A stretch of DNA of 64,000 bases from Bacteroidota bacterium. GTDB lineage: Bacteria > Bacteroidota > Bacteroidia > B-17B0 > Aurantibacillaceae. Below the pieces are notes generated by a model that saw nothing but the letters and a program-made list of their open reading frames with translations, was not told where the DNA came from and made no database searches. The stretch is from NCBI GenBank assembly GCA_016708845.1, contig JADJFB010000008.1, forward strand, positions 1 through 64,000, read 5' to 3'. Below, in pieces: positions 1-10,375 of this stretch (positions within the stretch are counted from its first letter, which is position 1; each line of letters opens with the position of its first letter). The translations under genes and the position numbers were made by a program.

Positions 1-18
1 GTGTCATTTTATCTCCCA

Positions 19-2219
19 TTAGTTATTATCTATACGTGTAACACTGGTTACTCCTTTTACTTTCATTAAATTATCAATCAAATGGCTCAAATGTTTGGCA
101 TCGTGCACAAACACCATTATTGTTCCATCAAAGATACCATCTTCTGTATCAAAACTAATAGAACGCATGTTAATATTTAACTGACTCGAAATAACTTTTG
201 TAATATTATTTACCAAGCCTAACTCATCCGTTCCTTTAATTTTAATACCTGCTAAAAACGAAATTAAATGGTCATTATTCCATTTAGCTTTTACAACACG
301 GTATGCATAATTTGCAAGTAATTGGAGCGCATTTGGGCAATTAACTCGATGTATTTTAATTCCTTCAATTTACGGTTACAAATCCAAAACACATCATCTC
401 CAGGAATTGGACTACAACAAGGCGACAAGCCATAATCTAATTTTTGCATATCATCACCAATTACCAACATGTCGGAACTTCCTCTTACATTAGTAACTAA
501 TTCCTCAATTTTATTTTCTTTTTTCTTAGGCTTATATTTTTCAGGGTGTAATTTAAAATCAACAAATTCTTTAATTTCTTTTACGTCTACATTTCCTAAA
601 GCTGCTCTATAAAACAATTCGCCTGATGATGGTAATTTTAAAAATGTTACAAATTCATTTACATTTTGAATGGTATAATCTAATTTACATTTGTAAAATT
701 TCTTCTCTAATATTTCTTTGCCACTTTCAGAAACCTTGCGCCTATTTTCCTTTAAAGCACTTTTAATTTTTGATTTAGCACGCGCTGTAACCACATAATT
801 AATCCAATCATCTTTAGGCGCTTGCTTGCTCGACGTTAAAATCTCTACCTGATCTCCACTTTTTAATTGATAGCTTAATGGTACTAATTTATGATTAACC
901 TTAGCACCAATGCATTGTTCTCCAACCTTGGTATGAATTTCAAAAGCAAAATCTAAAGCCGTTGCAGTTGTAGGTAAATTACGCATTTCGCCTTTAGGAG
1001 TAAATACAAAAATTTCGTCGGCAAATAAGTTTAATTTAAAATCATCAATAAACTCTAAAGCGTTAGGATCTGGATTATCTAACATCTCGCGAATACGGCG
1101 TAACCAGTTCTCTAGATTACTTTCTTTCTCTGCAGCCGCATCTTTATATTTCCAATGTGCCGCATATCCCATCTCTGCTAATTCATCCATACGTACTGTA
1201 CGAATTTGTACTTCCACCCACTTACCTTCTGGCCCCATTACCGTTGTATGTAAACTCTCGTAACCATTAGATTTTGGAGTAGAAATCCAATCTCTTAATC
1301 GATCAGGATTTGGATGATAAAAATCGGTAATGATGGAATAAATTTTCCAACAATCGGCTTTCTCTCTTTCTGCAGGTGTATCAATCACTATTCGAATAGC
1401 GAATAAATCGTAAATCTCTTCAAAAGGAACACCTTTATTTTTAATCTTATTGTAGATAGAATAAATAGATTTTGGACGTCCAAATATTTTAAACTTAAAT
1501 CCTTGTTCTTTTAAAATATCATTTAAAGGATCAATAAAATTTTTAATGAATTTTTTACGAACGGGCTCTGTTTCTTCTAACTTTTGTACTACTTGGCTAT
1601 ACCAATCTTCGTTGGTGTATTTTAATCCTAAATCTTCTAATTCCGATTTAATAGCATTTAAGCCCAAACGGTGAGCTAATGGAGCATATAAATACAAAGT
1701 CTCTCCAGCAATTTTCATTTGCTTGTCACGCTTCATGTGATCAAGCGTGCGCATGTTATGTAATCTATCGGCTAACTTTATTAAAATCACCCTAACATCT
1801 TCCGAAAGAGTCAATAACATCTTTCTGAAATTCTCAGCTTGTATAGAAGATGTATGATCAAATACGCCAGAAATTTTTGTTAAACCATCAATAATTTGAG
1901 ACACTTTTTCTCCAAACATTCCTTTGATATCATCCAAAGTCATGTCAGTATCTTCTACCGTATCGTGCAACAAGGCACATACTATAGCGGTTGTTCCTAA
2001 CCCAATTTCTTCGGCACAAATTTGCGCCACCGCAATTGGGTGATAAATATAAGGTTCGCCAGATTTACGACGCATTTCTTTATGAGCTTCAACCGAAACT
2101 TCAAAAGCTTTACGAATAATTTCTTTATCACCTTTTTCTAAGCGACGTTTACAGGCTTTTATTAAATTTTTGTAGCGATTTAAAATCTCTTTTTTTTCTG
2201 CTTCTAGGTCAATTTGCAT
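19..2219 (-). CDS. RelA/SpoT bifunctional (p)ppGpp synthetase/hydrolase (frameshifted)
   Basis: Cytosolic stringent-response enzyme that makes and degrades (p)ppGpp. The main frame (642 residues) shows an HD hydrolase domain with LLHDTVEDT (HD at residues 85-86) and LADRLHNMRT near 150, a synthetase domain from about 240 (RPKSIYSIYNKI, DLFAIRIVID), and a TGS domain around 400-470 (IFVFTPKGEM). The C-terminal ACT domain continues at 19-216 in another frame. Removing one extra T near 387 and one near 367 (minus-strand sense) restores a continuous GFVTVNEGIKIHR-type junction into the ACT domain, so the break is probably an assembly slip. The intact HD motif suggests hydrolase activity, making it SpoT-like. 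It is divergent from the methyltransferase gene at 2334. Confidence 0.93.
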
Positions 2220-2298
2220 AGATACGGTTTGTGTGTATGAAGGTACATATTTTTAAGTTTAACCGCAAAGAGGCAGAGATATTTCAAGAGCAAAGATT

Positions 2299-2331
2299 TT
2301 TGATAATCATTCTTCAAAAATCTTACTTTTG
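2299..2331 (+). promoter_or_regulatory. Bacteroidota-type sigma promoter before the methyltransferase gene
   Basis: TTTG at 2299-2302, a 21-nt spacer and TACTTTTG at 2324-2331 match the Bacteroidota consensus TTTG-N19-21-TAnnTTTG. The -7 box ends only 3-6 nt before the candidate starts, so the transcript would be nearly leaderless or the true start lies downstream. Confidence 0.45.
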
Positions 2332-2333
2332 AT

Positions 2334-2969
2334 GTGATGAGAATTTTTCAATATATCTATTACTTTTCTAGATCGCTTTATTATAGGGGTTTTGTAAATA
2401 CTTTTAAGTTATTAAGCTATGAAGGAAAATATGAAAAACAATTGGGAATAAACACCCATAGCATTGTAAACCTTGATAAATTAACCCTTGCGGGAGAAAA
2501 TTCTGACCAGAATCACCATTACCAAGGAGCCAGTTACTATATCCTGTTCTCTACTTTTGAGAAACTACCAATTGAAACTAAAAACTTTCCCTTAATTGAT
2601 TATGGCTGCGGAAAAGGCAGAGCTTTATTTGTAGCCGAACAGTGTGGTTTCACAAATTTAATTGGAGTAGATATTGCCAAAGAATTAATTGATGATGCCA
2701 ATGCTAATAAAGCTGTTTATGTGAGGAAGAATAGTCAAAGCAACATCGATTTTTTATTTGAAGATGCTACGAAATATCTAATTCCAGATAACGCTCACGT
2801 ATTCTATTTTTTTTATCCCTTTGGCGAAGAGGTTTTACAAAAGGTGATTGATAATATTAAAGAAAGTGTAAAGCAACATCCAAGGAAAGTTTATTGCATT
2901 TATTTAAACCCAAAATATAAAGCCGCTTTTGAGGAAAATGGCTTTGCTGTATTTTATACAAAAAAATAA
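2334..2969 (+). CDS. Class I SAM-dependent methyltransferase
   Basis: Small cytosolic Rossmann-fold methyltransferase of unknown substrate. Motif I is clear (DYGCGKGRAL, residues 89-98), followed by an acidic strand end (GVDIAKE) and the DATKYLI segment before FYFFYPFGEEVL. The 211-residue length fits a stand-alone enzyme. GTG at 2334 and ATG at 2337 are both possible starts, with no visible Shine-Dalgarno; a consensus promoter sits directly upstream. It is a single plus-strand gene between minus-strand operons, so context gives no substrate. The N-terminal FSRSLYYRGF and HYQGASYYIL segments resemble hypothetical methyltransferases of Bacteroidota (from memory). Confidence 0.8.
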   Translation: MMRIFQYIYYFSRSLYYRGFVNTFKLLSYEGKYEKQLGINTHSIVNLDKLTLAGENSDQNHHYQGASYYILFSTFEKLPIETKNFPLIDYGCGKGRALFVAEQCGFTNLIGVDIAKELIDDANANKAVYVRKNSQSNIDFLFEDATKYLIPDNAHVFYFFYPFGEEVLQKVIDNIKESVKQHPRKVYCIYLNPKYKAAFEENGFAVFYTKK

Positions 2970-2995
2970 AAGGTATTTAGAGGGCATTATTTATA

Positions 2996-3388
2996 CTATA
3001 CAGTAGGGATTTGCTCTTCCAACATCCTATTTCCAGCTAAATCATAATACGTACAAGTCATTTTTCGAGTGTCAACAATCCACTTTTCTACCCCAGCCTT
3101 TGCAGAATCATTACAAAATGTCATGTAATCGCTTTGACCTTGTTGATGAAATTTCAATCGATTGATAAATATTTGTGAATCACTCTTTTCAGCGATATTC
3201 AAATCAGCGTATTTAGCATCTGATTTAATTTGATAGCCGTTTTTTCCAAAATATTCAGCGTGACCATCAATAACATATGTACTATAAGCTTCAACGCCTA
3301 ATCCTATTAAATCCTGAATATATTTAGGAAAATCAGCGCCACTCTTTACCTTTGAATGAGCTGCTTTAATTTGATCAATCGTGAACAT
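2996..3388 (-). CDS. DUF1398 (YbcV-like) family protein
   Basis: 130-residue protein starting MFTIDQIKAAHSKVKSGADFP, a characteristic DUF1398 opening, with YFGKNGYQI, FHQQGQSDYMTFC and a C-terminal MTCTYYDLAGN segment. The family occurs in many bacteria and in the E. coli prophage gene ybcV; its molecular role is not established. It follows the MazG-like gene by 5 nt on the same strand and is probably co-transcribed with it. No signal peptide or membrane segment is visible, so it is likely cytosolic. Confidence 0.8.
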   Translation of the reverse strand: MFTIDQIKAAHSKVKSGADFPKYIQDLIGLGVEAYSTYVIDGHAEYFGKNGYQIKSDAKYADLNIAEKSDSQIFINRLKFHQQGQSDYMTFCNDSAKAGVEKWIVDTRKMTCTYYDLAGNRMLEEQIPTV

Positions 3389-3393
3389 AAAAA

Positions 3394-3795
3394 TTATTTT
3401 TCTAAAATATCTTTAATATTGGGACGGAAATACAAATTACTTTTTAAAATCTTACCATCTTCTCTAAAGATTGGTTGTCCTTGTTCATCCAACTTACTCA
3501 TATTACTACGTTGAATTTCGTCAAATACCTCTTCTATTTTATGTTGTAAGCCATGTTTTAAAACAGTTCCAAATAAAATATACAATTGATCGCCTAAAGC
3601 ATCAGCAATTTCAACAATGTCTCCATTTTTACAAGCATCTAAATACTCTTCGTTTTCTTCTTTAATTAAATTGTAACGTAATGTATAATCACGTTCATCA
3701 ATTAATGTAGGAGCATCTGCATTTCCAATCTGAAATGTTTCATGGAAATGATGCACATGCATAATTTTATTTAAAAGTGCTTTTCTATCTTCCAT
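3394..3795 (-). CDS. MazG/PRA-PH-like nucleotide pyrophosphohydrolase
   Basis: 133-residue all-alpha NTP pyrophosphatase-type protein. The metal-binding signature is visible as KEENEEYLDA (the EExxE part) followed by EIADALGDQLYILFG (the ExxD part). FHETFQIGNADAPTL at the N terminus and the LYFRPNIKDIL tail match the phosphoribosyl-ATP pyrophosphohydrolase-like subgroup common in Bacteroidota. Expected reaction: hydrolysis of a non-canonical or excess NTP to NMP and pyrophosphate. It lies 2 nt after the OmpH-like gene, suggesting a small operon with that gene and DUF1398. Confidence 0.8.
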   Translation of the reverse strand: MEDRKALLNKIMHVHHFHETFQIGNADAPTLIDERDYTLRYNLIKEENEEYLDACKNGDIVEIADALGDQLYILFGTVLKHGLQHKIEEVFDEIQRSNMSKLDEQGQPIFREDGKILKSNLYFRPNIKDILEK

Positions 3796-3797
3796 GA

Positions 3798-4432
3798 TTA
3801 TTTTTTCTTTTTAGCGTTATATTCTTCGTTAATACCTTTTAAAACTTCAGCAGTAATATCTAATTTAGGATTAGTTAAAAGGATAGTTGGCATTAAATCC
3901 GAATAAGACAGGATATAATCAAAACGTCCATTATTAATTTTCACTAAATAATCTTTTACACTTTTATTTAACTCCATGTTCTTTTCTTCCAACTCGATAC
4001 CTAAATTTTGCATTTGCAATTCTTTATTAGCCAATTCTTGCTGTTGTCTTTCTAGGCTTGCTTGTTGTTTTTGTAATTCAGATTGAGGGGCAACGCCAGC
4101 TTGTGCTGATTGTTGAAAGGCCTCGTATTCAGATTGAAATTTAGCAGTCATGCTTTGCATTTGCGATTCTAAAGACGCTTTTTTATTACGAATTACTTTT
4201 GTGAAATCTGCAATGTATTGATAGTGTTCGTTGATGCTATCCGTATTAACATAAGCAATTTTGAATCAGCTAAAGTTGTATTACTTAATACTACTGGTTT
4301 TACTTCTGTTTTTTCAGTTCCTCCATCACTAGACGAAACAGTAGCTCCATTTTTTAAAGAATGTACTTGATAAAATAAAATAGCTACGGCTATTGCTAAA
4401 ATACCATTGATAATTAAAGAAAGATTTTTCAT
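3798..4432 (-). CDS. Skp/OmpH family periplasmic chaperone (frameshifted)
   Basis: Outer-membrane protein chaperone of the Skp/OmpH type. The first frame (from 4432) has an N-terminal hydrophobic anchor (IINGILAIAVAILFYQVHSL). The second frame, ending at 3798, has the long coiled coil typical of Skp (QKQQASLERQQQELANKE) and a terminal lysine run. The frames join if one A is restored near 4257-4262, giving SKIAYVNTDSINEHYQY, the conserved Skp start of the mature domain. This is a homopolymer slip. The rejoined length, about 210 residues, is normal for the family. It is the first gene of a small minus-strand group with the MazG-like and DUF1398 genes. Confidence 0.85.
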
Positions 4433-4523
4433 ACGTTATATTTGAATTAATTAGGTAAATATAAATATTTACAGTCGAAGAATACTGTTATAAATTCACA
4501 AGAATATCAAAATTTATTAAAGA

Positions 4524-5177
4524 CTATTGAACGATTTTTAATATCGTTTTCATAATAATCTTAAAATCGAATAAAAGGCCATGTTGCTCGATATATTTTG
4601 CATTTAAGTTCAATTTAGCAGGCATGATGTCATTTATATAAGTCTGTTCTGGATTGGCAGATTTAGCTAACAAATCATTCTCATTAATAAATTCTAAAGA
4701 AGCAAAATCTGTAATACCAGGTCTTACAGATAACACTTTTTGTTGTTCATTGGTATATAAATCAACGTATTTTCTAACTTCTGGTCTAGGTCCAACTAAA
4801 CTCATGGTGCCAAAAAGCACATTAAATAGTTGTGGCAACTCGTCTAATTTATATTTGCGTAAATAATAACCAATCTTGGTAACTCTGGGATCATGACCTC
4901 CCACAGTTAATAAGCCTTTTTTATCAGCATTTGTATGCATGGTTCTGAATTTAAATAGCTTAAAATCTCGACCATTTCTGCCGACTCTCGTTTGTAAATA
5001 AAATATTGGGAATCCAGATGTTACAATCATTAAAAAAATAATAATGATAAAAAAAGGAAGCAAAATTAAAATTCCAAAAAAAGATGCAAATATGTCGAAT
5101 AAACGTTTAAACAAGGGCTGTAAATATTCGGCAAAAAAAAAAAATACAACCAAGATTTTTAAAAAAAATAATCCCAT
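4524..5177 (-). CDS. Initiating sugar-phosphate transferase (PglC/WcaJ C-terminal type)
   Basis: Bacterial sugar transferase that moves a sugar-1-phosphate onto undecaprenyl phosphate at the inner membrane, starting repeat-unit synthesis. The 217-residue catalytic core shows KRLFDI, a single hydrophobic hairpin (ILILLPFFIIIIFLMIV), FYLQTRVGRNGRDFKLFKFR, TKIGYYLRKYKLDELPQL and MSLVGPRPEVRKYV. It lacks the extra N-terminal membrane domain of WbaP/WcaJ, so it is PglC-like. The N-terminal 18 residues are low complexity because the DNA there is full of A/T runs, so the exact start is uncertain. It is the last gene of the polysaccharide locus. Confidence 0.9.
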   Translation of the reverse strand: MGLFFLKILVVFFFFAEYLQPLFKRLFDIFASFFGILILLPFFIIIIFLMIVTSGFPIFYLQTRVGRNGRDFKLFKFRTMHTNADKKGLLTVGGHDPRVTKIGYYLRKYKLDELPQLFNVLFGTMSLVGPRPEVRKYVDLYTNEQQKVLSVRPGITDFASLEFINENDLLAKSANPEQTYINDIMPAKLNLNAKYIEQHGLLFDFKIIMKTILKIVQ

Positions 5178-5195
5178 TTTTTTTCCTAAAAATTC

Positions 5196-5216
5196 AAAAA
5201 AAAAAAAAAAAAAAAA
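5196..5216. repeat. 21-nt homopolymeric A run
   Basis: An uninterrupted run of 21 A lies between the sugar transferase and the aminotransferase genes, with several 7-12 nt A or T runs in the neighbouring 150 bases. Such a tract is prone to slippage in replication and sequencing, so local coordinates and the sugar transferase start may be unreliable. Confidence 0.8.
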
Positions 5217-5245
5217 TTTTCTATTTACCTAAACCAATAAGCTAA

Positions 5246-6455
5246 TTAGCCAAGTACTTTGTTTACCGAACTAATCACTGCATTAATAACAGTTTGAGTT
5301 TGCTCATCGGTTAAATTATAAAACACTGGTAAAGAAATTTCTCTGCTAAAATTGTCATAGGTCACAGGATAATTTTTTAAATCATATCCAAGATTCTTAT
5401 AAAACGTCATAGCTGGAACAGGGAATAAAATGAACATTGACTGATACATCGCAATCAAAAATTTCTTTCATAATCGCATCACGTTGTTGTTCCGTAATTC
5501 CTTTTATACGCAATGGATACAAATGATAGCACCCAGTTTTTGAATCGGTATGATAAACTGGAACCTGAAAACGATTGTCTTTTAAAAACGCTGCTTGATA
5601 AGTATCGAAAATAAGTTTACGTTTTAGTTGTGTGTCGTTATCATAACGTTCCAATTCAACCAAACCAATGGCAGCTGACATATCGGTCATATTACATTTA
5701 TAACCAGCTTCTACAATATCATACTTCCAATTACCTTTTTGTGTTTTTGCTAAGGCATCTTTATTTTGTCCGTGCAACGTATACATGCATAAATAATTAT
5801 ATAACTCTGTATTATCAAAAGGAGCAGGGAAATTTAAAGCCACTGCACCACCTTCTGCCGTGGTTAAATTTTTTACCGCGTGAAATGAAAATACAGATAC
5901 ATCTGTTAAAGAACCACATTTTTTACCTTTATAATCAGCGCCAAACGAATGCGCAGAATCAGATAAAACCATAATTCTTCCGAGTAATTCTTGACTTTTA
6001 GAATTAGGTTTAAATTGATTCTTGTGTTTTACCACTAAAGCGTTAATTTCATCATAATCACACGGGAAACCAGCAAAATCAACTGGCATTACGACCTTTG
6101 TTTTTTCATTGATGGCTTTTTCAATATTAGCCACATTGATATTAAAATCATCTGCATTCACATCTACAAATACTGGTTTTGCTCCACAATGTATTACCAC
6201 ATTAGCTGTTGCAGAATACGTATAAGCTGGTAAAATTACTTCATCACCCTCTCCTACTCCAAACCAACGTAACATAATTTCTAAACCAGCGGTTGCTGAA
6301 TTTAAACATAACGTTGATTGATTACCACAATAAGCAGTCAGTTTCTTTTCAAAATCTTTAGTACGTGGGCCTGTTGTAATCCAACCAGATTTTAAGGCTG
6401 CTGTTACTTCGGCTATAATTTTATCATCTATACGTGGTGGCGAAAATGGTATCAT
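5246..6455 (-). CDS. DegT/DnrJ/EryC1/StrS PLP-dependent sugar aminotransferase (frameshifted)
   Basis: Transfers an amino group to a keto sugar nucleotide to make an amino-deoxy sugar for the surface polysaccharide. Residues 1-352 contain SATAGLEIML, DEVILPAYTYSATAN, the cofactor-binding LSDSAHSFGA (Asp166) and the PLP lysine in FSFHAVKNLTTAEGG (Lys195). The last ~50 residues lie in another frame at 5246-5430. Removing one T in the VHFIP-VPAMTFYKNLGY junction near 5420 restores a full-length enzyme of about 400 residues. Its start overlaps the end of the polymerase gene (4 nt, ATGA type), indicating coupling within the operon. Confidence 0.92.
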
Positions 6456-7676
6456 GATGTTTTATTTAGTTTATGAAAATTATACTGTGTTAAGATACAA
6501 AAGAAAAATGCAAAGAAAATAAACCCAGCTTGGGCCTGAAGCATAGACTCTACTAGAAAATTAAAAATAATTAAAATACTAAATGCTACTAGCAGATAAT
6601 TTTTCACTACAAAACCATAGATTATCGCTCCAAAAGTCATTAAAAATAAAAGAATAAATCCAACTATACCTGTTCCTATAAAGGTTTGCAAAAATTGATT
6701 ATGAGCATTTAATTTTTTGATCAAAGCTCCTGTTAAGCCTTCTTTCTCGTAGCTTCGATTAATTTATCATTGGCATCGCCAGCAGTTGTTCCAAACCAAA
6801 ATGAGATTTAATTAATTTCGTTGATTCTTTCCAAATAAGGATACGAACAGCTGTACTTTCCGCATCTGTTTTATCAATTTTTTCAGCAGAAGCCGTTACT
6901 TTAAAAGCCACTTTAATTCTTTCAAATGGTGTTGGTAATAGTTTATAAGGACAGAAATAATCCCAAAACAAATACAATTAAAGACCCTATTATTAATTTC
7001 TTATATCCGTTTTTGTATAAAATCACAAACAATGCAGTTGGTATTAAAAGAAATGCTGTAATCAATCCCCTTTTTGAAGAACATAAAAATGTAGCAAACA
7101 ATAATAAAAAGGAGATAAATCCTATTTTAATATTTAAATAAGCTAAGTGTGATAACCATATTGGATAAAAAATCATCACAATCAATTGAGCAAAAACCAA
7201 ATACTTGGCAAAATAACTAGGATGTAAAAAGAAATTGAAATCAGAATAAAAAAAGGCATTAACGTCTTCAAAAAAGTATAAGTAAAATGCTCTAAACAAA
7301 CAGATAATAGTAGCCAACACACAGCCAGAAACAAAGGAAATGACTATTTTTTTTATTTGAATTTCTTTGAATTGAGAAAACTAAAATTGGGAAAGCTAAA
7401 AAGCTAAGTTTAATTTCAATGGCATTTAAACCGTCTGATTTATCTGAGGAAAATAAATACCCAATGCATGAATGAAAAAGAAAGCCAATAACACATAAGA
7501 CCATTTATTACGAAATACATTTTTAAATCCTTGTTTTACATTATCAAAAGCAAAAAATCAAAGCCCAAATCAAAATCAAAATGGCATGGTTAATACCAAA
7601 TGGCAAAAAAAAATGCAATCAGTAAAGGTAAATTATACCCAAAATGTAAATATGTGTTTTTAAGTTTTGCTAACAT
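6452..7676 (-). CDS. O-antigen ligase/polymerase family membrane protein (multiple frameshifts)
   Basis: Multi-spanning inner-membrane protein of the Wzy_C/WaaL superfamily, which polymerises repeat units or ligates glycan to lipid A core. The reading is spread over at least four frames (6452-6724, 6759-6977, 6943-7320, 7292-7504 and an N-terminal piece starting at the ATG on 7676). The fragments follow in order: MLAKLKNTYLHFGYN start, hydrophobic helices, STAVRILIWKEST, the conserved AHNQFLQTFIGTGIVGF motif, then two C-terminal helices. Rejoined length is about 405 residues, normal for the family. The breaks fall in homopolymer-rich DNA. The start overlaps the upstream GT2 stop. Confidence 0.82.
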
Positions 7677-8689
7677 GCTTTAACGAGATAAACTTTCGTG
7701 TTTTTTGATAGACTTTTGAGCAAAATAAAGTAAAAAATTCCTTTTAAATAACCCATACCATAACTGAAATGAAGAATAAAAAATGTATAGGCTATGTTAA
7801 TAGCTATGATTGGCTTTGCATTTTGTCGGAAAGCCATAAAACCGGCCATCAACACATACAAAACCAAAAATAAACTAAGGAAGAAAAACACTTTAATTCC
7901 TACAAACAAAGACAGTAATAACACAAATAAGTAGCTCACAAAAGCTGCTGGCACAAGCTGTCTAGTTGTTGTAACTGTTTTATGCAACACATTGACATAC
8001 ACTTTCCAATAGCCATATTGATAATACTGCTTATATAATTTCTTAAAAGAAGCTCTTACAAAATACTTGCATTTAATTTCAGGATTCAAAAAAATCTTGT
8101 AACCAGCTGAAGTAATACGATAATTAAATTCATCGTCTTGATTTCTAATTAATTCTTCATTAAACAATCCTACCTTATCAAATATATCCCTTTTGTAGGC
8201 TCCAAAAGCCACAGTATCAACGTACCCCTTCTTATTTCCCGTTCTAAAATGAGCATTACCTACACCAAATGATGAAGACATGGCACTCCCAATAATTTTA
8301 GAGGTTTCGTTTTCGTAAACATTTTCTAAAACTCCTCCCACACACATAATGGATTCGTTTTCAGAAAAAGTCTCGATGTTTTTAGCTACAAAATGGTTAT
8401 CTACTTCCGAATGTGCCCCCAGAATAATAACAACATCTGCTGTTGATTCTTTAATTCCTAAATTTAAAGCGTACGGAGTTGTTTTTTTACTATTATTTAA
8501 AATCAAAAAACGATTACTGCTTTTAACGAAATCCTTAATTATTTCAATCGTTCCATCATTACTACCTCCGTCACATACATAAGTTGTAATTAAATCCTTG
8601 TTATAGCTTTGCTGTGCAATAGATTGAAGACAACGTAAAATGTAGTCTTTTTCATTTAAACAAGGGATAACTATAGCAACTGTTTTCAA
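7670..8689 (-). CDS. Family 2 glycosyltransferase with C-terminal membrane helices
   Basis: 339-residue GT2 enzyme. The GT-A domain opens VAIVIPCLNEKDYILRCL, with CDGGSNDGT and a DxD-like region in ILGAHSEVD; RNQDDEFNYRI matches the ED-motif region near 200. The C-terminal ~100 residues hold three hydrophobic helices (VSYLFVLLLSLFVGIKVFFF and onwards), so the enzyme is membrane anchored at the cytoplasmic face. It resembles succinoglycan-type GT2 proteins with C-terminal helices. It lies 1 nt after the deacetylase gene and overlaps the ligase/polymerase start. Donor and acceptor cannot be read from sequence. Confidence 0.88.
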   Translation of the reverse strand: MKTVAIVIPCLNEKDYILRCLQSIAQQSYNKDLITTYVCDGGSNDGTIEIIKDFVKSSNRFLILNNSKKTTPYALNLGIKESTADVVIILGAHSEVDNHFVAKNIETFSENESIMCVGGVLENVYENETSKIIGSAMSSSFGVGNAHFRTGNKKGYVDTVAFGAYKRDIFDKVGLFNEELIRNQDDEFNYRITSAGYKIFLNPEIKCKYFVRASFKKLYKQYYQYGYWKVYVNVLHKTVTTTRQLVPAAFVSYLFVLLLSLFVGIKVFFFLSLFLVLYVLMAGFMAFRQNAKPIIAINIAYTFFILHFSYGMGYLKGIFYFILLKSLSKNTKVYLVKAC

Positions 8690-8690
8690 T

Positions 8691-9497
8691 TTACTTCGAT
8701 TCTAATTCTTTAACGGCCATTTTAAAATTCACAAACTCAATTTTATTTTCCGAAAGATACTCTATCAGCCACATATACCAATCTTTCCATGTTTTATGAG
8801 AATGTGAAAAATAACGATCATGAAAATCGATTCCTAGATATGGCAAATTTAAATCAACGGCTTTATCAATTATTTTTTTGGTTTCCTCGCAACTTTGAAA
8901 GAAGTTTTTACTCTGCCATTGCTTTGGTTTCTCAATAATGTAGCTATCCATTATTTGAAATGGGAATTCCACATCGTATCAATTTTAAATGGCGCTTTAA
9001 AAGCCATTTCACTACTATCAAACAAATAACCTGCTTTTGCCATATTTGTAAACGTATGGTCATTAGTTCTGATATAGTGCATACGAGTACCAAATGTACT
9101 TTGTTGAGACAAATCCTTAAACAAAGAATATTCTTTATTTATTTTTTCAAAAGTTTCAAATTCAATTCCATGAGCGCCAACATCGCAACCCATTTCCAGC
9201 ATTTTTTTTATCCAAAAAGCAGATTGAGCAGTGCTATATGACAAACCAACCCCTTTATTTACTCCAATAAAATAAGTGGTTGGCACATGATGTTTTTGAT
9301 TAAACGCATGTAATTCTTCAATATGTTGCCATTGATTTTTAAAAACATCTCCTATTCTATAAAAAAATTTGCTAAGGAAATTTTTCCTGTCAGTAATTCA
9401 ATTTTACTACGCACAAAAACTTAGGAACTATTAAATCCTGAAAATAATGCTCAGAAAGTGTTAAGTGATCAATATCGTGAGAAACAATAGCCTTCAT
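8691..9497 (-). CDS. Polysaccharide deacetylase family protein (frameshifted)
   Basis: Carbohydrate esterase 4-like (NodB homology) protein. The rejoined sequence starts MKAIVSHDIDHL at 9497 (first metal-site HDxDH), continues with TYFIGVNKGVG, GCDVGAHGIEFETFEKI (second histidine motif), RMHYIRTND, and ends with GIDFHDRYFSHSHKTW in a second frame. At least two indels are needed, one around 9375-9415 and one around 8960. Total length is about 268 residues. Such genes in O-antigen clusters remove acetyl groups from sugars or are of unproven activity. It sits between the FemAB-like genes and a GT2 gene. Confidence 0.8.
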
Positions 9498-9529
9498 ACT
9501 AGAAGACTAAAATAACAAAAAGAGGGTGT

Positions 9530-10375
9530 TTATTTTTTGTTTTTAATAAATTTAATTAACCGAGAAAAGTTAGCTAAACCTTGTTTAGAGCCACCTCCAA
9601 AATCAAAAAAAGTAGATTTATCAGCCAAAAACTCAATAGCATATTTCATCAATAAATGCATACTACCCGAATTATCAACCTTATCGAAATTAGTTCCTTT
9701 TAAATATAAGGCATGTTTACCATTACAAATAAAATGACCCATTGCTTTAATCATTTGATTTTTATCAAGCACTTTAAAAGTATAGAGCGTTTTACTTTCT
9801 ATACTATTTTTTAATAAATCATCTAATAAAGCAACCGTCGCCTTAGTTAAATTCACCTCTCCTTCTAGAAAAGGGTTAAGGTATTTTTGAGATAGTGATA
9901 TTACATCCTTATCCTCTACTCGTTCAACAATAAGTCCATTCTCAATTGCTTTATTAATGTTTCGTTTCGTGTTTTGATTAAACTTATATTCGGATTGATA
10001 ATTTAAAATATAAGTGTTTTTGGGAGTAATAAATTCAGAAGCAATCTTATTCGATATATTTAATTCTACATCAATTAACTTATAATGTTGAGTGATATAC
10101 TTAAAAAACAACTGCTCAATTTCTAAATTCACTTTACCAAACACACCTAATTGCGAAGTAAAAGGAGGCTGAGGCAAATAAGTAAACCCAAATTTAGTTT
10201 TATGAGTTAATGGAAATACACTTTCATAATCTCCAATAATCAAAGCGTCCCATTGAGGACATGTTGCATTTAAATAAAAGGATTGAGCAAAAACAAAAGG
10301 AGTAGCTGAAGAAAGAATCGTTTGATCCCACTTTTTAAAATCAATATCCTGATGTTGAATGCGAGTAATAGTCAT
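9530..10375 (-). CDS. FemAB/GNAT-like aminoacyl- or acyltransferase
   Basis: 281-residue protein of the GNAT/FemAB-like fold (Acetyltransf_6 type). Supporting segments are FVFAQSFYLNATCPQWDALI near the N terminus, YLPQPPFTSQLGVFG, the KRNINKAIEN helix, and FFDFGGGSKQGLANFSRLIKF at the end, the typical FDFxGS(x)3G(x)2xF pattern of this family. It probably acylates an amino sugar or transfers an amino acid in the polysaccharide pathway. It is directly adjacent (no gap) to a related protein at 10376-11338. The exact reaction is unknown. Confidence 0.75.
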   Translation of the reverse strand: MTITRIQHQDIDFKKWDQTILSSATPFVFAQSFYLNATCPQWDALIIGDYESVFPLTHKTKFGFTYLPQPPFTSQLGVFGKVNLEIEQLFFKYITQHYKLIDVELNISNKIASEFITPKNTYILNYQSEYKFNQNTKRNINKAIENGLIVERVEDKDVISLSQKYLNPFLEGEVNLTKATVALLDDLLKNSIESKTLYTFKVLDKNQMIKAMGHFICNGKHALYLKGTNFDKVDNSGSMHLLMKYAIEFLADKSTFFDFGGGSKQGLANFSRLIKFIKNKK

